From Nanoarchaeales archaeon (lineage in GTDB: Archaea > Nanobdellota > Nanobdellia > Woesearchaeales > UBA583), in contig JABSQY010000006.1 in the NCBI GenBank assembly GCA_013215525.1, positions 32,386-43,977 on the forward strand: a DNA stretch of 11,592 bases, written 5' to 3'. The position numbers and the translations under genes are program-made. Of this stretch, positions 1 through 7,886 are shown piece after piece. The notes below the pieces were generated by a model. The model did no database searches. It saw only the letters and a program-made list of their open reading frames with translations, and was not told where the DNA came from. The number at the start of each line of letters is the position of its first letter. Positions within the stretch are counted from its first letter, which is position 1.

Positions 1-425
1 TCATCCTCACGATGTTTTAAATTAGTTTTATCATCAATTTTCTCCGACACATCAGACAACATCGACACAGTTTTTTTCAAATCATCAATTTGATTTTCAT
101 TCTTTTTATGTAAAGCAATTGTAGACTCAATAATTGAAGATAGCTTTTTAGATAACATCTCTTCCAAATTAGAGTCTGTTACATTTGAATTAGTTTTCTC
201 AAAAGAATTAAATTGATTTTTTAATTTTGAAAATTCTAAATTAAATTCTTTTAAAATTTCTTTTTTTATATTTGAAATATTAATTGTATTTAAAATTGGT
301 GACATCTCCTCTAAAACTAATGATTTCAAATCACTTAACACATCATTATTTTTAATAGTTTTAGATTTTTTAGAAATTGTTTTTTTCACAAGTTTCGTAC
401 TTGCTGTTTTTTTAGTAATACTCAT
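1..425 (-). CDS. Lys-rich coiled-coil hypothetical protein, N-terminal part (C-terminus off window)
   Basis: An open frame runs from an ATG at 425-423 to the left edge without a stop, giving about 141 codons; the C-terminus is outside the window. The first ~27 residues form a Lys/Thr/Ser tail (MSITKKTASTKL, then KKTISKKSKTIK), probably disordered and possibly nucleic-acid binding. The rest is rich in Leu, Ile, Glu, Lys and Asn with heptad-like spacing (for example EEMLSKKLSSIIEST and QIDDLKKTVSMLSDV), as expected of a coiled coil. There is no signal peptide or membrane segment. A TATA-like box 27 bp upstream of the ATG supports this start and a leaderless message. It is divergent from the 142-aa gene. 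I do not recognise the family; a structural or chromosome-associated coiled-coil role is only a guess. Confidence 0.75.
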   Translation of the reverse strand, partial: MSITKKTASTKLVKKTISKKSKTIKNNDVLSDLKSLVLEEMSPILNTINISNIKKEILKEFNLEFSKLKNQFNSFEKTNSNVTDSNLEEMLSKKLSSIIESTIALHKKNENQIDDLKKTVSMLSDVSEKIDDKTNLKHRED

Positions 426-448
426 ACTCAAATCACGTATATAAAGAT

Positions 449-456
449 TATATATA
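449..456 (-). promoter_or_regulatory. TATA-like box for the left-edge coiled-coil gene
   Basis: TATATATA is centred 27 bp upstream of the minus-strand ATG at 425, the distance expected of an archaeal TATA box on a leaderless transcript. A second AT-rich element (437-446) lies closer to the start, so the exact box is uncertain in this AT-rich DNA. Confidence 0.4.
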
Positions 457-483
457 TTATTCTTAATTAGAAAATGATGAAAC

Positions 484-512
484 GTATTCCTTCAAAAATA
501 AATTAGGAATAC
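484..512. repeat. Perfect 8-bp inverted repeat (candidate operator)
   Basis: GTATTCCT (484-491) and AGGAATAC (505-512) are exact reverse complements separated by 13 bp. The repeat lies between two divergently transcribed genes and immediately upstream of the TATA-like stretch (518-525) of the plus-strand gene. This is a common layout for a dimeric regulator site; as a hairpin the 13-nt loop would be weak. Confidence 0.45.
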
Positions 513-538
513 AAAATAATATAAACTTAAATAATCCT

Positions 539-967
539 ATGTCAAGTATGGAAAATTTAAGAATAGAAACATTTGATGAATATAAAAATAAAATTATGAT
601 TAAAATTAATGAAATATCTCCTTTATTAAATGAAGAAAATTTAAAGGATGAAAATAAAAAAAAATTTATTTTAGTAAAATTACAAGAATTAACTAGTTTA
701 AATATATACATTCAAAGAACACCACAAATAAAAGAAAATAAAAGAGAAATGTTAAGACTAAAAACATATTTAAAAGACATAATAAAAATGAAAGACATTT
801 ATGTTGGCGGAGGTTATAAAAGGTGGGAACATATGCAAGGCACAAATGAAAATTTAAAATTTATTGAGCACATAAATAACAGGTTTTCAATAATAGGTGA
901 AGTTGAAAAGTCAAAAAAAAACATTATAAATAAAGTAAAATACTTTTTAAAAGAAATTTTTTCATAA
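539..967 (+). CDS. 142-aa hypothetical protein
   Basis: This is a small soluble, basic protein with no signal peptide or membrane segment. It is mostly predicted helix with many Lys, Glu and Asn. The most distinctive segment is at about residues 88-104, YVGGGYKRWEHMQGTNE, with three consecutive Gly next to aromatic and basic residues; a conserved site, if any, is likely here. I do not recognise the family. The start is ambiguous: ATG at 539 gives 142 aa, while Met4 at 548 gives 139 aa. A TATA-like AATATAAA at 518-525 lies about 26 bp before 548 but only about 17 bp before 539, which favours Met4 if the message is leaderless. The tRNA-Leu lies 80 bp downstream on the same strand. Confidence 0.7.
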   Translation: MSSMENLRIETFDEYKNKIMIKINEISPLLNEENLKDENKKKFILVKLQELTSLNIYIQRTPQIKENKREMLRLKTYLKDIIKMKDIYVGGGYKRWEHMQGTNENLKFIEHINNRFSIIGEVEKSKKNIINKVKYFLKEIFS

Positions 968-981
968 GAAAGGTTTTTAAA
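968..981 (+). promoter_or_regulatory. BRE/TATA-like element upstream of tRNA-Leu
   Basis: The purine-rich GAAAGG followed by TTTTTAAA (974-981) resembles an archaeal BRE plus TATA box. Predicted initiation near 1002-1005 would give a tRNA precursor with a 5' leader of roughly 45 nt. It begins right after the stop codon of the 142-aa gene. Confidence 0.4.
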
Positions 982-1047
982 CGAAAATGATTTATTTATT
1001 ACTAGACAGATTGGCAATTAGTAGAACTACTATTTTTGACAACTTTT

Positions 1048-1130
1048 GCAGGGGTCGCCCAGTCTGGTCAAAGGCGCTGGATTTAGGCTCCAGTCTGTTT
1101 AGTTCGTGGGTTCGAATCCCATCCCTTGCA
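1048..1130 (+). tRNA. tRNA-Leu (anticodon UAG)
   Basis: An 83-nt class II cloverleaf can be folded. The acceptor arm GCAGGGG pairs with CCCTTGC (one G-U pair), followed by discriminator base A73. The D stem is GCC/GGC with a GG-containing loop. The anticodon stem CTGGA/TCCAG closes the loop TTTAGGC, which gives anticodon TAG (UAG) and decodes CUN leucine codons, mainly CUA. The variable region is long (12 nt), as in Leu tRNAs, but its own stem is weak. The T arm is GTGGG-TTCGAAT-CCCAT. The 3' CCA is not encoded and there is no intron. Confidence 0.95.
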
Positions 1131-1138
1131 CTAAATAC

Positions 1139-1160
1139 TTAGAAATTTTAAAATTTCTAA
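1139..1160. terminator. 22-bp perfect palindrome between tRNA-Leu and the convergent Tat-protein gene
   Basis: Positions 1139-1160 form an exact palindrome whose half-site is TTAGAAATTTT. As RNA it could fold into a 9-bp AT-rich hairpin with a 4-nt loop. It lies 8 bp after the tRNA and 65 bp beyond the stop of the convergent 406-aa gene, so it could act as a transcript end or processing site from either direction. An A/T-rich tract at about 1176-1191 (T-rich on the minus strand) also suits termination of the minus-strand gene. Confidence 0.4.
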
Positions 1161-1225
1161 AGTTTATATAAATTCTAAATAAAATAAAAAATATTAGATA
1201 ATTTTATTATAAAATTAATTTAATA

Positions 1226-2446
1226 CTAATGGTTGTTTTCAAAATATTTACCGTGATTTTTAATATTCGTTTTTGAAAAATGTCCAAACCAAAATAAATC
1301 TTCAAGTTTGTCGGACCCTAAGGCATTACCAAATACCTTTTCAAATTTTCTAAAATTATATACATAACCATTTTCAATTAAGACTATACCTACACTATAA
1401 TTCATTATTAAAGCTTCTAAATAAAACATCCACCATAAAATTTTTTTATGTTTCAGTGCAAGTTTTTTATTATCAATAGCATACTGAACTAAATGTGATA
1501 ATCTTATACTCCACGCATCTCCATACCCACTTCTAAATCTAGGATTATTATCTTCCCAACGAAGTTTACGTAAAAGATTATCTAAATCACTACCTGACAC
1601 ACCATGTATAATTGACAATACCGACTTTTTAAATTCAAATCTATGTTTATAAATTGATGCCCATTTATGGTCAAAATTCACAGCATCCATATGAGGATCA
1701 TATGAATCATAAAAAAAGTTAATCTGTTTTACTAAATAATACATCGGATGTCCCTCGGCTGATAAACCATTCTCTAATTGTTGTTCATAACCATCAAGTG
1801 GAGTATTAAAATCACCAGTATAACGACTATTAATTGGTTTAAGATTTACATCATCATTATGTAGTGGTACAAATAAACTTTCCATAAAAGAGACGTTTTT
1901 TATTCCATGGAAGTCAATCATAAATTTACGAGAATACTTTTCAAGGTTATTAGCCTTATTAGTTAACATCATTAAAATATGATATAAAGGTTCAGTCTTA
2001 AAAACATCATTACTAATTTTTATAACTTTTCCAGAATCACTATAAGTAAGATCTTCAGTTCCACCTAGTAAGATTACTTTATAATGTTCATATTTAAACA
2101 CATCTCTTATACCTAAACGATTTATTCTATTCTCAAATTTAGTTTTCACCTTCATGTCGAGCCCATTAAGTAACATTGTATATAATTTTTTTAATAATGG
2201 ATCTTCAATATTTTGAATCCATGTTGGAACATACTTTTTTATAATAACTTTTTTTGTTTTACCATAAGAAAAATCAGCTTTAGCCTGCTCAGTCGGTAAC
2301 AAAGTACCCAAAGTTACTGCTGCAGCACCCTTAAGAAAATTTCTCCTAGAAATAGTTTTATTATTATGTTTCTTTCCTTCTTTATCAGACATACGTTCAT
2401 CTGGATGCAATGATTCAATTAATTTATAAAAAAAACTAGTACTCAT
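1226..2446 (-). CDS. Tat-exported hypothetical protein (406 aa)
   Basis: The N-terminus carries a clear twin-arginine signal peptide: a long basic n-region, then SRRNFLK at residues 33-39 (Arg34-Arg35), a hydrophobic stretch of about residues 40-50, and an AxA cleavage site (AKA, cut after about residue 57). This predicts export of a folded protein by TatABC. The mature ~350 aa are basic and aromatic-rich, with no recognisable domain, no second membrane anchor and no visible metal-binding motif. Segments such as FMIDFHGI, GYGDAW and KKILWWMFYLEALIMNY are candidates for conserved core. The start at 2446 is supported by a strong TATA box 25 bp upstream; Met19 (2392) is an alternative that still keeps the whole Tat motif. 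It lies 62 bp downstream of the giant surface-protein gene on the same strand, so the two may work together at the cell surface (inference). Its function is unknown. Confidence 0.85.
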   Translation of the reverse strand: MSTSFFYKLIESLHPDERMSDKEGKKHNNKTISRRNFLKGAAAVTLGTLLPTEQAKADFSYGKTKKVIIKKYVPTWIQNIEDPLLKKLYTMLLNGLDMKVKTKFENRINRLGIRDVFKYEHYKVILLGGTEDLTYSDSGKVIKISNDVFKTEPLYHILMMLTNKANNLEKYSRKFMIDFHGIKNVSFMESLFVPLHNDDVNLKPINSRYTGDFNTPLDGYEQQLENGLSAEGHPMYYLVKQINFFYDSYDPHMDAVNFDHKWASIYKHRFEFKKSVLSIIHGVSGSDLDNLLRKLRWEDNNPRFRSGYGDAWSIRLSHLVQYAIDNKKLALKHKKILWWMFYLEALIMNYSVGIVLIENGYVYNFRKFEKVFGNALGSDKLEDLFWFGHFSKTNIKNHGKYFENNH

Positions 2447-2464
2447 AAGTACACATTGAAAAAG

Positions 2465-2477
2465 ATATATATAAAGG
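2465..2477 (-). promoter_or_regulatory. Strong archaeal TATA box for the Tat-protein gene
   Basis: On the minus strand the sequence reads AAACC followed by TTTATATAT, close to the archaeal BRE/TATA consensus. The TATA centre (about 2471) is 25 bp from the ATG at 2446, which predicts a leaderless transcript and supports the longer start. It also shows that this gene need not depend on read-through from the upstream surface-protein gene. Confidence 0.7.
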
Positions 2478-2480
2478 TTT

Positions 2481-2508
2481 GTAAAATAAAAAATAAAATA
2501 AAAATAAA
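2481..2508 (-). terminator. T-rich tract after the giant surface-protein gene
   Basis: Immediately downstream of the minus-strand stop at 2509 the RNA-like strand is almost all T and A with repeated T runs (TTTTTATTTTATTTTTTATTTT-like). Archaeal RNA polymerase terminates at such T tracts without a hairpin. AT-rich background makes this suggestive only. Confidence 0.35.
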
Positions 2509-5500
2509 TTACCTAATATTAAATCTAACACTACCAGTTAATTTTGTCTTTAATGACTTTGTTGAAGTACCATTATATTTTACAAGTTCATAATACAAAA
2601 CAACCTCAGTAATACTTGTAGTTCCAGAAATACTATCTGAAACATAATTTGAATTAACATTTAGATTTAATTTTTTCTTCAAAGTATCAGGAATTTTAAT
2701 CTCTAATGTTTGAATTAATTCACCAAAACCATAACTAAATTCATCAGATAATTTTGTTCCACTATTTTTAAAATCTTCAAACACATAACTATCAGATTTA
2801 AGATAGTATTTTAATTTAAATTCACCCTCCTTTTTATTTATATTATTTTGTAAAATATAGTTAATTGGAATATCTAAAGTATCACCACTAACATCAATAC
2901 TCTGCCCTTTAATTGGAGTAGTTAAACTAAAATATATCTTTTCAGTATTTGGTCTAACACTTAACTTAAAAGTTGTCTTAAGAACATTATCAACAATTTT
3001 AGCATTTGTAATTATATTCCCTTCAGAATCTGAATCACTTCCCGGCTTATATGTTTTAAAATTACTCCTATCAATTGAACCACTTGAAGTTTTAGGTAAA
3101 GCTCTCATATAAACATTACAACTCCCAGCATCAACAAGTGAAGGTTCAAAATTTAATCTAATTTTAGTTGGTAAAATTCCTAACTCATCAACTTTTTTCC
3201 CTAAAGCAGGAATTAAATCAATCACTAATTTAGACTCTTTAAAATCATCACTACTATAAATTTTAAACCCATCAACTGATTTATCACCGGCATCAAATTT
3301 ATAAATTGCATATTTACCCAACTCCCCATACTCTTTAGTAATAGTTTCAATCTTTTTACCATCAAGTACAATTTCATTAATATTTAAATTAGGAACAATT
3401 GTTTTATCTGCACTAAATACGCGAATATAATATTCTCCTTCTAACTTTTGAGTCAAATATGCCATACTACCAACACTTGTCCCAACGCTAGGTAAATCCT
3501 TAAACAACTCAATAATTTGAATTGTACTTGAATTTCTAGACTTTGAATTTAATGGTTTTTCTCCTAAAAACTTTCCATTTTTTTCAATTTTTAAATCAGT
3601 TCCAATACCATCTGAATTTTCATTACAAACCCCATAATAAAATAAAGCATATTCAATTTCATTATTACTATCAGCATTAAAACTTGTTTCATAGTCAACT
3701 TTTGCAAATACTGAATTTCCTTCAAAATAAGGTCGAACTTCACTTGAACCTGGAAAAGAAGTAGGAATTAATTTAGTATTATATTTATCTAATTTAACAT
3801 AAGTATTTTCTCCAGACTCATGATATAAAATATCACATTTATATCCTGCTCCACCTTGAAGTGTTCCAGTAGTAAAAAGACAAGACCCTAACGTAGACTC
3901 AGTTTTATGTTCAATTGGGAAATCATTAGTAACTATTTTCATCTTACCTTTTAACTCAAAAGTATGAGTAATTCTCATTTTATTATACCAAACTTTTGCA
4001 GGAATCTCATTAATAATTTTTAAAGCTTGAATCTGTCTACCTTTCGCAGTTACAAAAGTTTTAGACTTATACACACCAGCATTAACTTCTGAAGATACAA
4101 TAACACCATCATCTGGACACGCCTTCGCATCCTTATAACTAGGATCGCAAACTAATTCTACTTTAGTATTTACAACTTGCCCACCTGACATTACACCAAG
4201 AGTATAAAGGTATCTAACTGATAAAGTCCCAGTAATAGGATTATATCCCTGTAATCTAGAATACGCGAATGGTTGTCCAAGTGTAGGTTCAACTTGATTG
4301 GACTCAATTGCCATTAAGATATTATCAGTAATTGCAGACCAATCACCTGTAATTGCACCAACACACGCCTTATTTAAAATTTGATCTGATTGTAATCCTG
4401 CCTGCCCTATAATCGATCCACTATACCTATCACTAAATATTTTTTTATTTTTATCCATCTCTCCAAAAAAATCAAAACCATTATTTCTATCACTAACATT
4501 TTCAATAGGTGATCTTTTATTAAAAGATTGTTGAGCCTCAGGTAAAATAACATTTGTTAATAAATCGCAAGCATATTGTCCAAATAACCTTTTACAATAA
4601 CTTCCCTTAAGAGTTCCAATCTTTGCCTGTTCTAAACAATCATTCATCCCATTAAAAATTTTTAATATATTTTTAGAATGTGAATAAGTATCAACAATTG
4701 CACCACACTGAATCGAAGATAAAATACTAACTGAGGATGCAACTCCAGAAACTCCTGCCCCTTCCCAATTATTTTCTTTAGTTGCAGAACTTGGAGTATT
4801 AGCACCAAAAAAATTACATTTAGTATCATCAAAATTAGGAGCTCCATGTTGATAAAAAGCTTGACCTCTAGCACTTGCAAAATCTATCCCTCCATCCGAA
4901 TTTATTTTTTCACATCTTTTTTTAAGAACTCCATTCTCAACAACAGTTCTTGATGCCCCTGAATTAGACTCAATTTTAAATAGTTTAATATCTCCCTGAA
5001 CCCATTTCCCATCTCCAGCGCCAGCTACAGACTTTTGAGTTTTAACATCACAAGACCCAAACACCTCAGGTTTAAACTGACCTAAAACATTCCCATCAGC
5101 ATCAACATAATCAACACCATACTTATACTCTTCTTCTTTAAGATAACCACTCTCCCCAGTATTCAAATTAGATTTATATGGTGCAGGTAATCCTGCAATC
5201 CTATCACAAACAATAAATAAATTTCTATTAATCTCATTAATATCTTCTTGTGACGCATCATCTCCCAAAGTATAGAAATCATAATAATTTTTCCCTTTTG
5301 CAAACAGACAAGCAGCAACTCCAAAAAAAGAAGCTTTCTCCATAATTTTTACTACTTTTTCTGTAGCTTTAATTGTTTTATTTAACAATTTTTGAGTCCT
5401 TTCAATACCTTTAACAGATAACCAATCCTGAGTATTTTCAATAACAATACTTGTCTGAAACCAAACTGGATTTACAGTATCAATAGGTACTTCAAGATCA

Positions 5501-7608
5501 TCTAATTCATAAGTTACAACTAAACCAAAACCTAATTCAATCTCTTCAAACCAATCTCTCTCATCAACTGACTTATACTCCATCTTTGTACTTCCATTTG
5601 ATGTGTTAACCTCAGTTAAAACTCTCTCTGGTTTTTTTTCAGAAATACCTGTTTTAATCTCTAATGGAATATATACTGTCATTAAATTTGTATCTTTTTC
5701 ATAAGCAAACTTTACTAAAGTATGATCTATAGTAATATATCTTGTATCTGGAAATGTTTTAGTATTTTTTTTAATTCTAATAGATGTGATATCTCTTAAA
5801 TTACTACCACCAAGATATTGAAATGTAGCAGTAATAGATACCCCATAATCCCCACGCCCAGAACGTTCACCATCATGAGACTGTTGTAATTCACCCTCAA
5901 AAATATTTTGTGGAGAAACTATAGTCTCACTCTCCTCCCACACCGTATTTCCAGCATCAAAAGTTACATAGAAAGGTTCAATTTTTTCCTTTCCAAATCT
6001 ATCAACTAAAATCATACAAATAGTATTTCTTGTTCTAACTGAATCAACATTATTACTTTGTTCTAATCTCTCACTATCTAAATTTTTCTCTTGTAAAAAA
6101 ATTCTTGATTTAAAATTTCCATTAGCATCAGAAGTTACAGACTCTCGATTTAACCCACTTAATAAACTCATTTGAGAATCAGGAATTGATGAAATTGGCG
6201 CATATGTATACTCATCCCTATCTTCAATACTTCTATAAAATAAATTTTGATAATCATCACAAGTAACACTATCCCCACTATAATCAGTAGCACCAATTGG
6301 AATTGAAAAAATTTCTATCTTTACATGTCCCTTATTTGTTTTCCCCTCTATATTTTGTAAAAAAAAGTTAACTTCTTTATTTTTAAAAACAGTATCTGGG
6401 CCCATCTCATCAAGTAAAATTTTAGGTCCTTTATCATCGTAATTAATTTGATGCGCCTTTTGTGCAACATTCCCAGCATCATCAATCACAATTAAATTTA
6501 AACTATTTTTTCCAGATGTTAAAGTTAAACCAAGTTCAATAGTTCCTCCAAACATTTCAACATATTCAGTTTTATTATTAAAAGTATAATTTAAAAAATT
6601 GGCATCCGCCGACACATTCAAAAATATCGAATTAGTATTTGTATTAATTTCTCCATCACTTAAAAAAACTTTTTTAGAATTATCAGTATTAGAACTAAAA
6701 TAAATATTTGTAATACTAATGACTGGATTTACAGTATCAACATACACATTTGCAAACTCCTCTCCAACAAAAATATATTTATTATCAATCTCAGTAGAAA
6801 TAAATCGAATAGAATTTAACCCTTCACTTAAACCTGTAACACTAATATTAAATCTACTTCCATTTAAAACAACAGGAATAAAAGCTCCAGTATTTCCAAT
6901 TGGACCATTTTGATTTAATAAATAATATAATGGATAACTAGAATCAGAAACTGAACCAGAAAGTTTAACTCGACGTTCATTAGTAGTATTATCAAATGAA
7001 TTAACATTAATAGAATTTGGAAACTTATCATAATTCACATTATACTCTTCATCATAACTAGTAAAACTTCCAGTAGGAGAACTAATCTTAAATGTAAAAA
7101 TATTTTCTCCATTGTATAAATAACTTTGACCTACATTATAAAAAATATTCCCACCCAAAACACTATCTTCAACAATAATTTGTTTAGACTCGCCCGACAA
7201 ACTATCAATTAAATCATAATTTGAAATACTATCAAAAAAATATTGACTTGAAGTATCACCAGGATTTAAAGTAGTTGCCATAACACCAGGAATACTTAAA
7301 GTATAAACTCGTGTTGGATGTAAATTTTTAAAAATTAAATTAGAATTTACAGGAAGTATAATGTCACTTAATTCTCCTTCAAGTAAAACTTCAACAGGCG
7401 CTGAAAGCACATCAATTGATTCTACAAAATTATCATTCGCATAAAGACTTACGCGAACTCCACGTGATGCTGAAAAAGTAACATCAACTTCACCACTTCC
7501 ATAACTTGACTGACTAAAAGAAAATTCAGGAAATGCGAAAGCGCAGGCACCTAAATTCAAGAATAAAACAAAAATAAACAATTGTTTTAAAGATTTTATA
7601 TAATTCAT
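2509..7608 (-). CDS. Giant secreted/cell-surface protein with Ig-like modules (1699 aa)
   Basis: The first 25 residues form a Sec signal peptide (Lys at 5 and 8, hydrophobic 10-21, likely cut near AFA at 23-25). LGAC at 19-22 also resembles a lipobox, so lipid anchoring at Cys22 is possible. Residues ~27-400 look like successive beta-sandwich (Ig/Big-type) modules, with linker VDTVNPVI near 290 and DDAGN near 376; a related IDTVNPV recurs at ~709. A helical stretch (about 729-779) leads into a Cys-rich middle. The mature chain has 18 Cys after the signal (450, 531, 767, 801, 853, 899, 931, 968, 991, 1005, 1014, 1082, 1154, 1164, 1243, 1258, 1328, 1497), an even number consistent with disulfides in an extracellular protein. 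The C-terminal third is again beta-rich with no C-terminal membrane anchor. A surface-layer, adhesion or host-contact role is inferred from architecture; no enzyme motif was seen. Confidence 0.9.
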   Translation of the reverse strand: MNYIKSLKQLFIFVLFLNLGACAFAFPEFSFSQSSYGSGEVDVTFSASRGVRVSLYANDNFVESIDVLSAPVEVLLEGELSDIILPVNSNLIFKNLHPTRVYTLSIPGVMATTLNPGDTSSQYFFDSISNYDLIDSLSGESKQIIVEDSVLGGNIFYNVGQSYLYNGENIFTFKISSPTGSFTSYDEEYNVNYDKFPNSINVNSFDNTTNERRVKLSGSVSDSSYPLYYLLNQNGPIGNTGAFIPVVLNGSRFNISVTGLSEGLNSIRFISTEIDNKYIFVGEEFANVYVDTVNPVISITNIYFSSNTDNSKKVFLSDGEINTNTNSIFLNVSADANFLNYTFNNKTEYVEMFGGTIELGLTLTSGKNSLNLIVIDDAGNVAQKAHQINYDDKGPKILLDEMGPDTVFKNKEVNFFLQNIEGKTNKGHVKIEIFSIPIGATDYSGDSVTCDDYQNLFYRSIEDRDEYTYAPISSIPDSQMSLLSGLNRESVTSDANGNFKSRIFLQEKNLDSERLEQSNNVDSVRTRNTICMILVDRFGKEKIEPFYVTFDAGNTVWEESETIVSPQNIFEGELQQSHDGERSGRGDYGVSITATFQYLGGSNLRDITSIRIKKNTKTFPDTRYITIDHTLVKFAYEKDTNLMTVYIPLEIKTGISEKKPERVLTEVNTSNGSTKMEYKSVDERDWFEEIELGFGLVVTYELDDLEVPIDTVNPVWFQTSIVIENTQDWLSVKGIERTQKLLNKTIKATEKVVKIMEKASFFGVAACLFAKGKNYYDFYTLGDDASQEDINEINRNLFIVCDRIAGLPAPYKSNLNTGESGYLKEEEYKYGVDYVDADGNVLGQFKPEVFGSCDVKTQKSVAGAGDGKWVQGDIKLFKIESNSGASRTVVENGVLKKRCEKINSDGGIDFASARGQAFYQHGAPNFDDTKCNFFGANTPSSATKENNWEGAGVSGVASSVSILSSIQCGAIVDTYSHSKNILKIFNGMNDCLEQAKIGTLKGSYCKRLFGQYACDLLTNVILPEAQQSFNKRSPIENVSDRNNGFDFFGEMDKNKKIFSDRYSGSIIGQAGLQSDQILNKACVGAITGDWSAITDNILMAIESNQVEPTLGQPFAYSRLQGYNPITGTLSVRYLYTLGVMSGGQVVNTKVELVCDPSYKDAKACPDDGVIVSSEVNAGVYKSKTFVTAKGRQIQALKIINEIPAKVWYNKMRITHTFELKGKMKIVTNDFPIEHKTESTLGSCLFTTGTLQGGAGYKCDILYHESGENTYVKLDKYNTKLIPTSFPGSSEVRPYFEGNSVFAKVDYETSFNADSNNEIEYALFYYGVCNENSDGIGTDLKIEKNGKFLGEKPLNSKSRNSSTIQIIELFKDLPSVGTSVGSMAYLTQKLEGEYYIRVFSADKTIVPNLNINEIVLDGKKIETITKEYGELGKYAIYKFDAGDKSVDGFKIYSSDDFKESKLVIDLIPALGKKVDELGILPTKIRLNFEPSLVDAGSCNVYMRALPKTSSGSIDRSNFKTYKPGSDSDSEGNIITNAKIVDNVLKTTFKLSVRPNTEKIYFSLTTPIKGQSIDVSGDTLDIPINYILQNNINKKEGEFKLKYYLKSDSYVFEDFKNSGTKLSDEFSYGFGELIQTLEIKIPDTLKKKLNLNVNSNYVSDSISGTTSITEVVLYYELVKYNGTSTKSLKTKLTGSVRFNIR

Positions 7609-7630
7609 AACTTAAAAATCATAAAAACGC

Positions 7631-7645
7631 TTTATTATAATTTCG
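7631..7645 (-). promoter_or_regulatory. TATA-like box for the giant surface-protein gene
   Basis: On the minus strand GCGAAATTATAATAAA contains a TATA-like core centred near 7637, about 29 bp from the ATG at 7608. Predicted initiation is within a few bases of the start codon. Confidence 0.4.
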
Positions 7646-7661
7646 CATAACTTTAAAGTAG

Positions 7662-7682
7662 AAATATAGTACAAATATAGTA
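7662..7682. repeat. 11-bp tandem direct repeat in divergent promoter region
   Basis: AAATATAGTA occurs at 7662-7671 and again at 7673-7682, with one C between, giving two exact copies at an 11-bp period (about one helical turn). It lies between the promoter of the surface-protein gene and the TATA box of the small ORF at 7785, so it could bind a regulator on one DNA face. Chance in AT-rich DNA cannot be excluded. Confidence 0.35.
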
Positions 7683-7752
7683 TATATGGAAATTTCTATT
7701 GTAAAATAAATATTTTGTCAAATTAAAACCATAAAATAAACAAAAAGGTATG

Positions 7753-7760
7753 TTTATAAA
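7753..7760 (+). promoter_or_regulatory. TATA box upstream of the 33-aa small ORF
   Basis: TTTATAAA preceded by the purine-rich AAAAAGGTATG resembles a BRE/TATA pair. Its centre is 28 bp before the ATG at 7785, predicting initiation at or just before that codon. A second AT repeat at 7766-7778 is too close to serve this start. Confidence 0.45.
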
Positions 7761-7784
7761 TTAAAAAATATATATATAAGTATT

Positions 7785-7886
7785 ATGAGTATAAAATCTA
7801 TTAAAGAAATTTTGAAAGAAACAATTTTAATAGATTTTGCTATGCAAAATAATTCTAATAATAACGTGAATCTAGGGGACTTTTAA
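7785..7886 (+). CDS. Possible 33-aa small protein
   Basis: An ATG at 7785 opens a 33-codon frame ending at TAA (7884-7886). The peptide starts MSIKSIKEILKETILIDFAM, which would form an amphipathic helix with Ile/Leu on one face and Lys/Glu on the other, and ends in an Asn-rich tail. A TATA box lies 28 bp upstream, and the stop codon sits in the loop of a hairpin (7873-7915). It could equally be a short noncoding RNA or a regulatory leader for aspS downstream. There is no known family and no membrane segment. Confidence is limited because short frames are common in such AT-rich DNA. Confidence 0.35.
   Translation: MSIKSIKEILKETILIDFAMQNNSNNNVNLGDF

Noticed and set aside
474..480. ATGATGA resembling a C box
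   Set aside because: No D box (CTGA) was found at a suitable distance downstream.
463..711. Phe/Ser/Leu-rich minus-strand frame opposite the 142-aa gene
   Set aside because: Its composition is what antisense of Lys/Glu-rich codons gives, and it has no promoter-like element of its own.
1019..1032. Short palindrome TAGTAG-AA-CTACTA before tRNA-Leu
   Set aside because: Six-base arms with a 2-nt gap cannot form a good hairpin; chance is plausible in this composition, though it lies between the proposed promoter and the tRNA.
6719..6913. 64-aa plus-strand frame inside the giant surface-protein gene
   Set aside because: It lies wholly inside a 1699-codon gene with a signal peptide and coherent domains; it is a chance frame.
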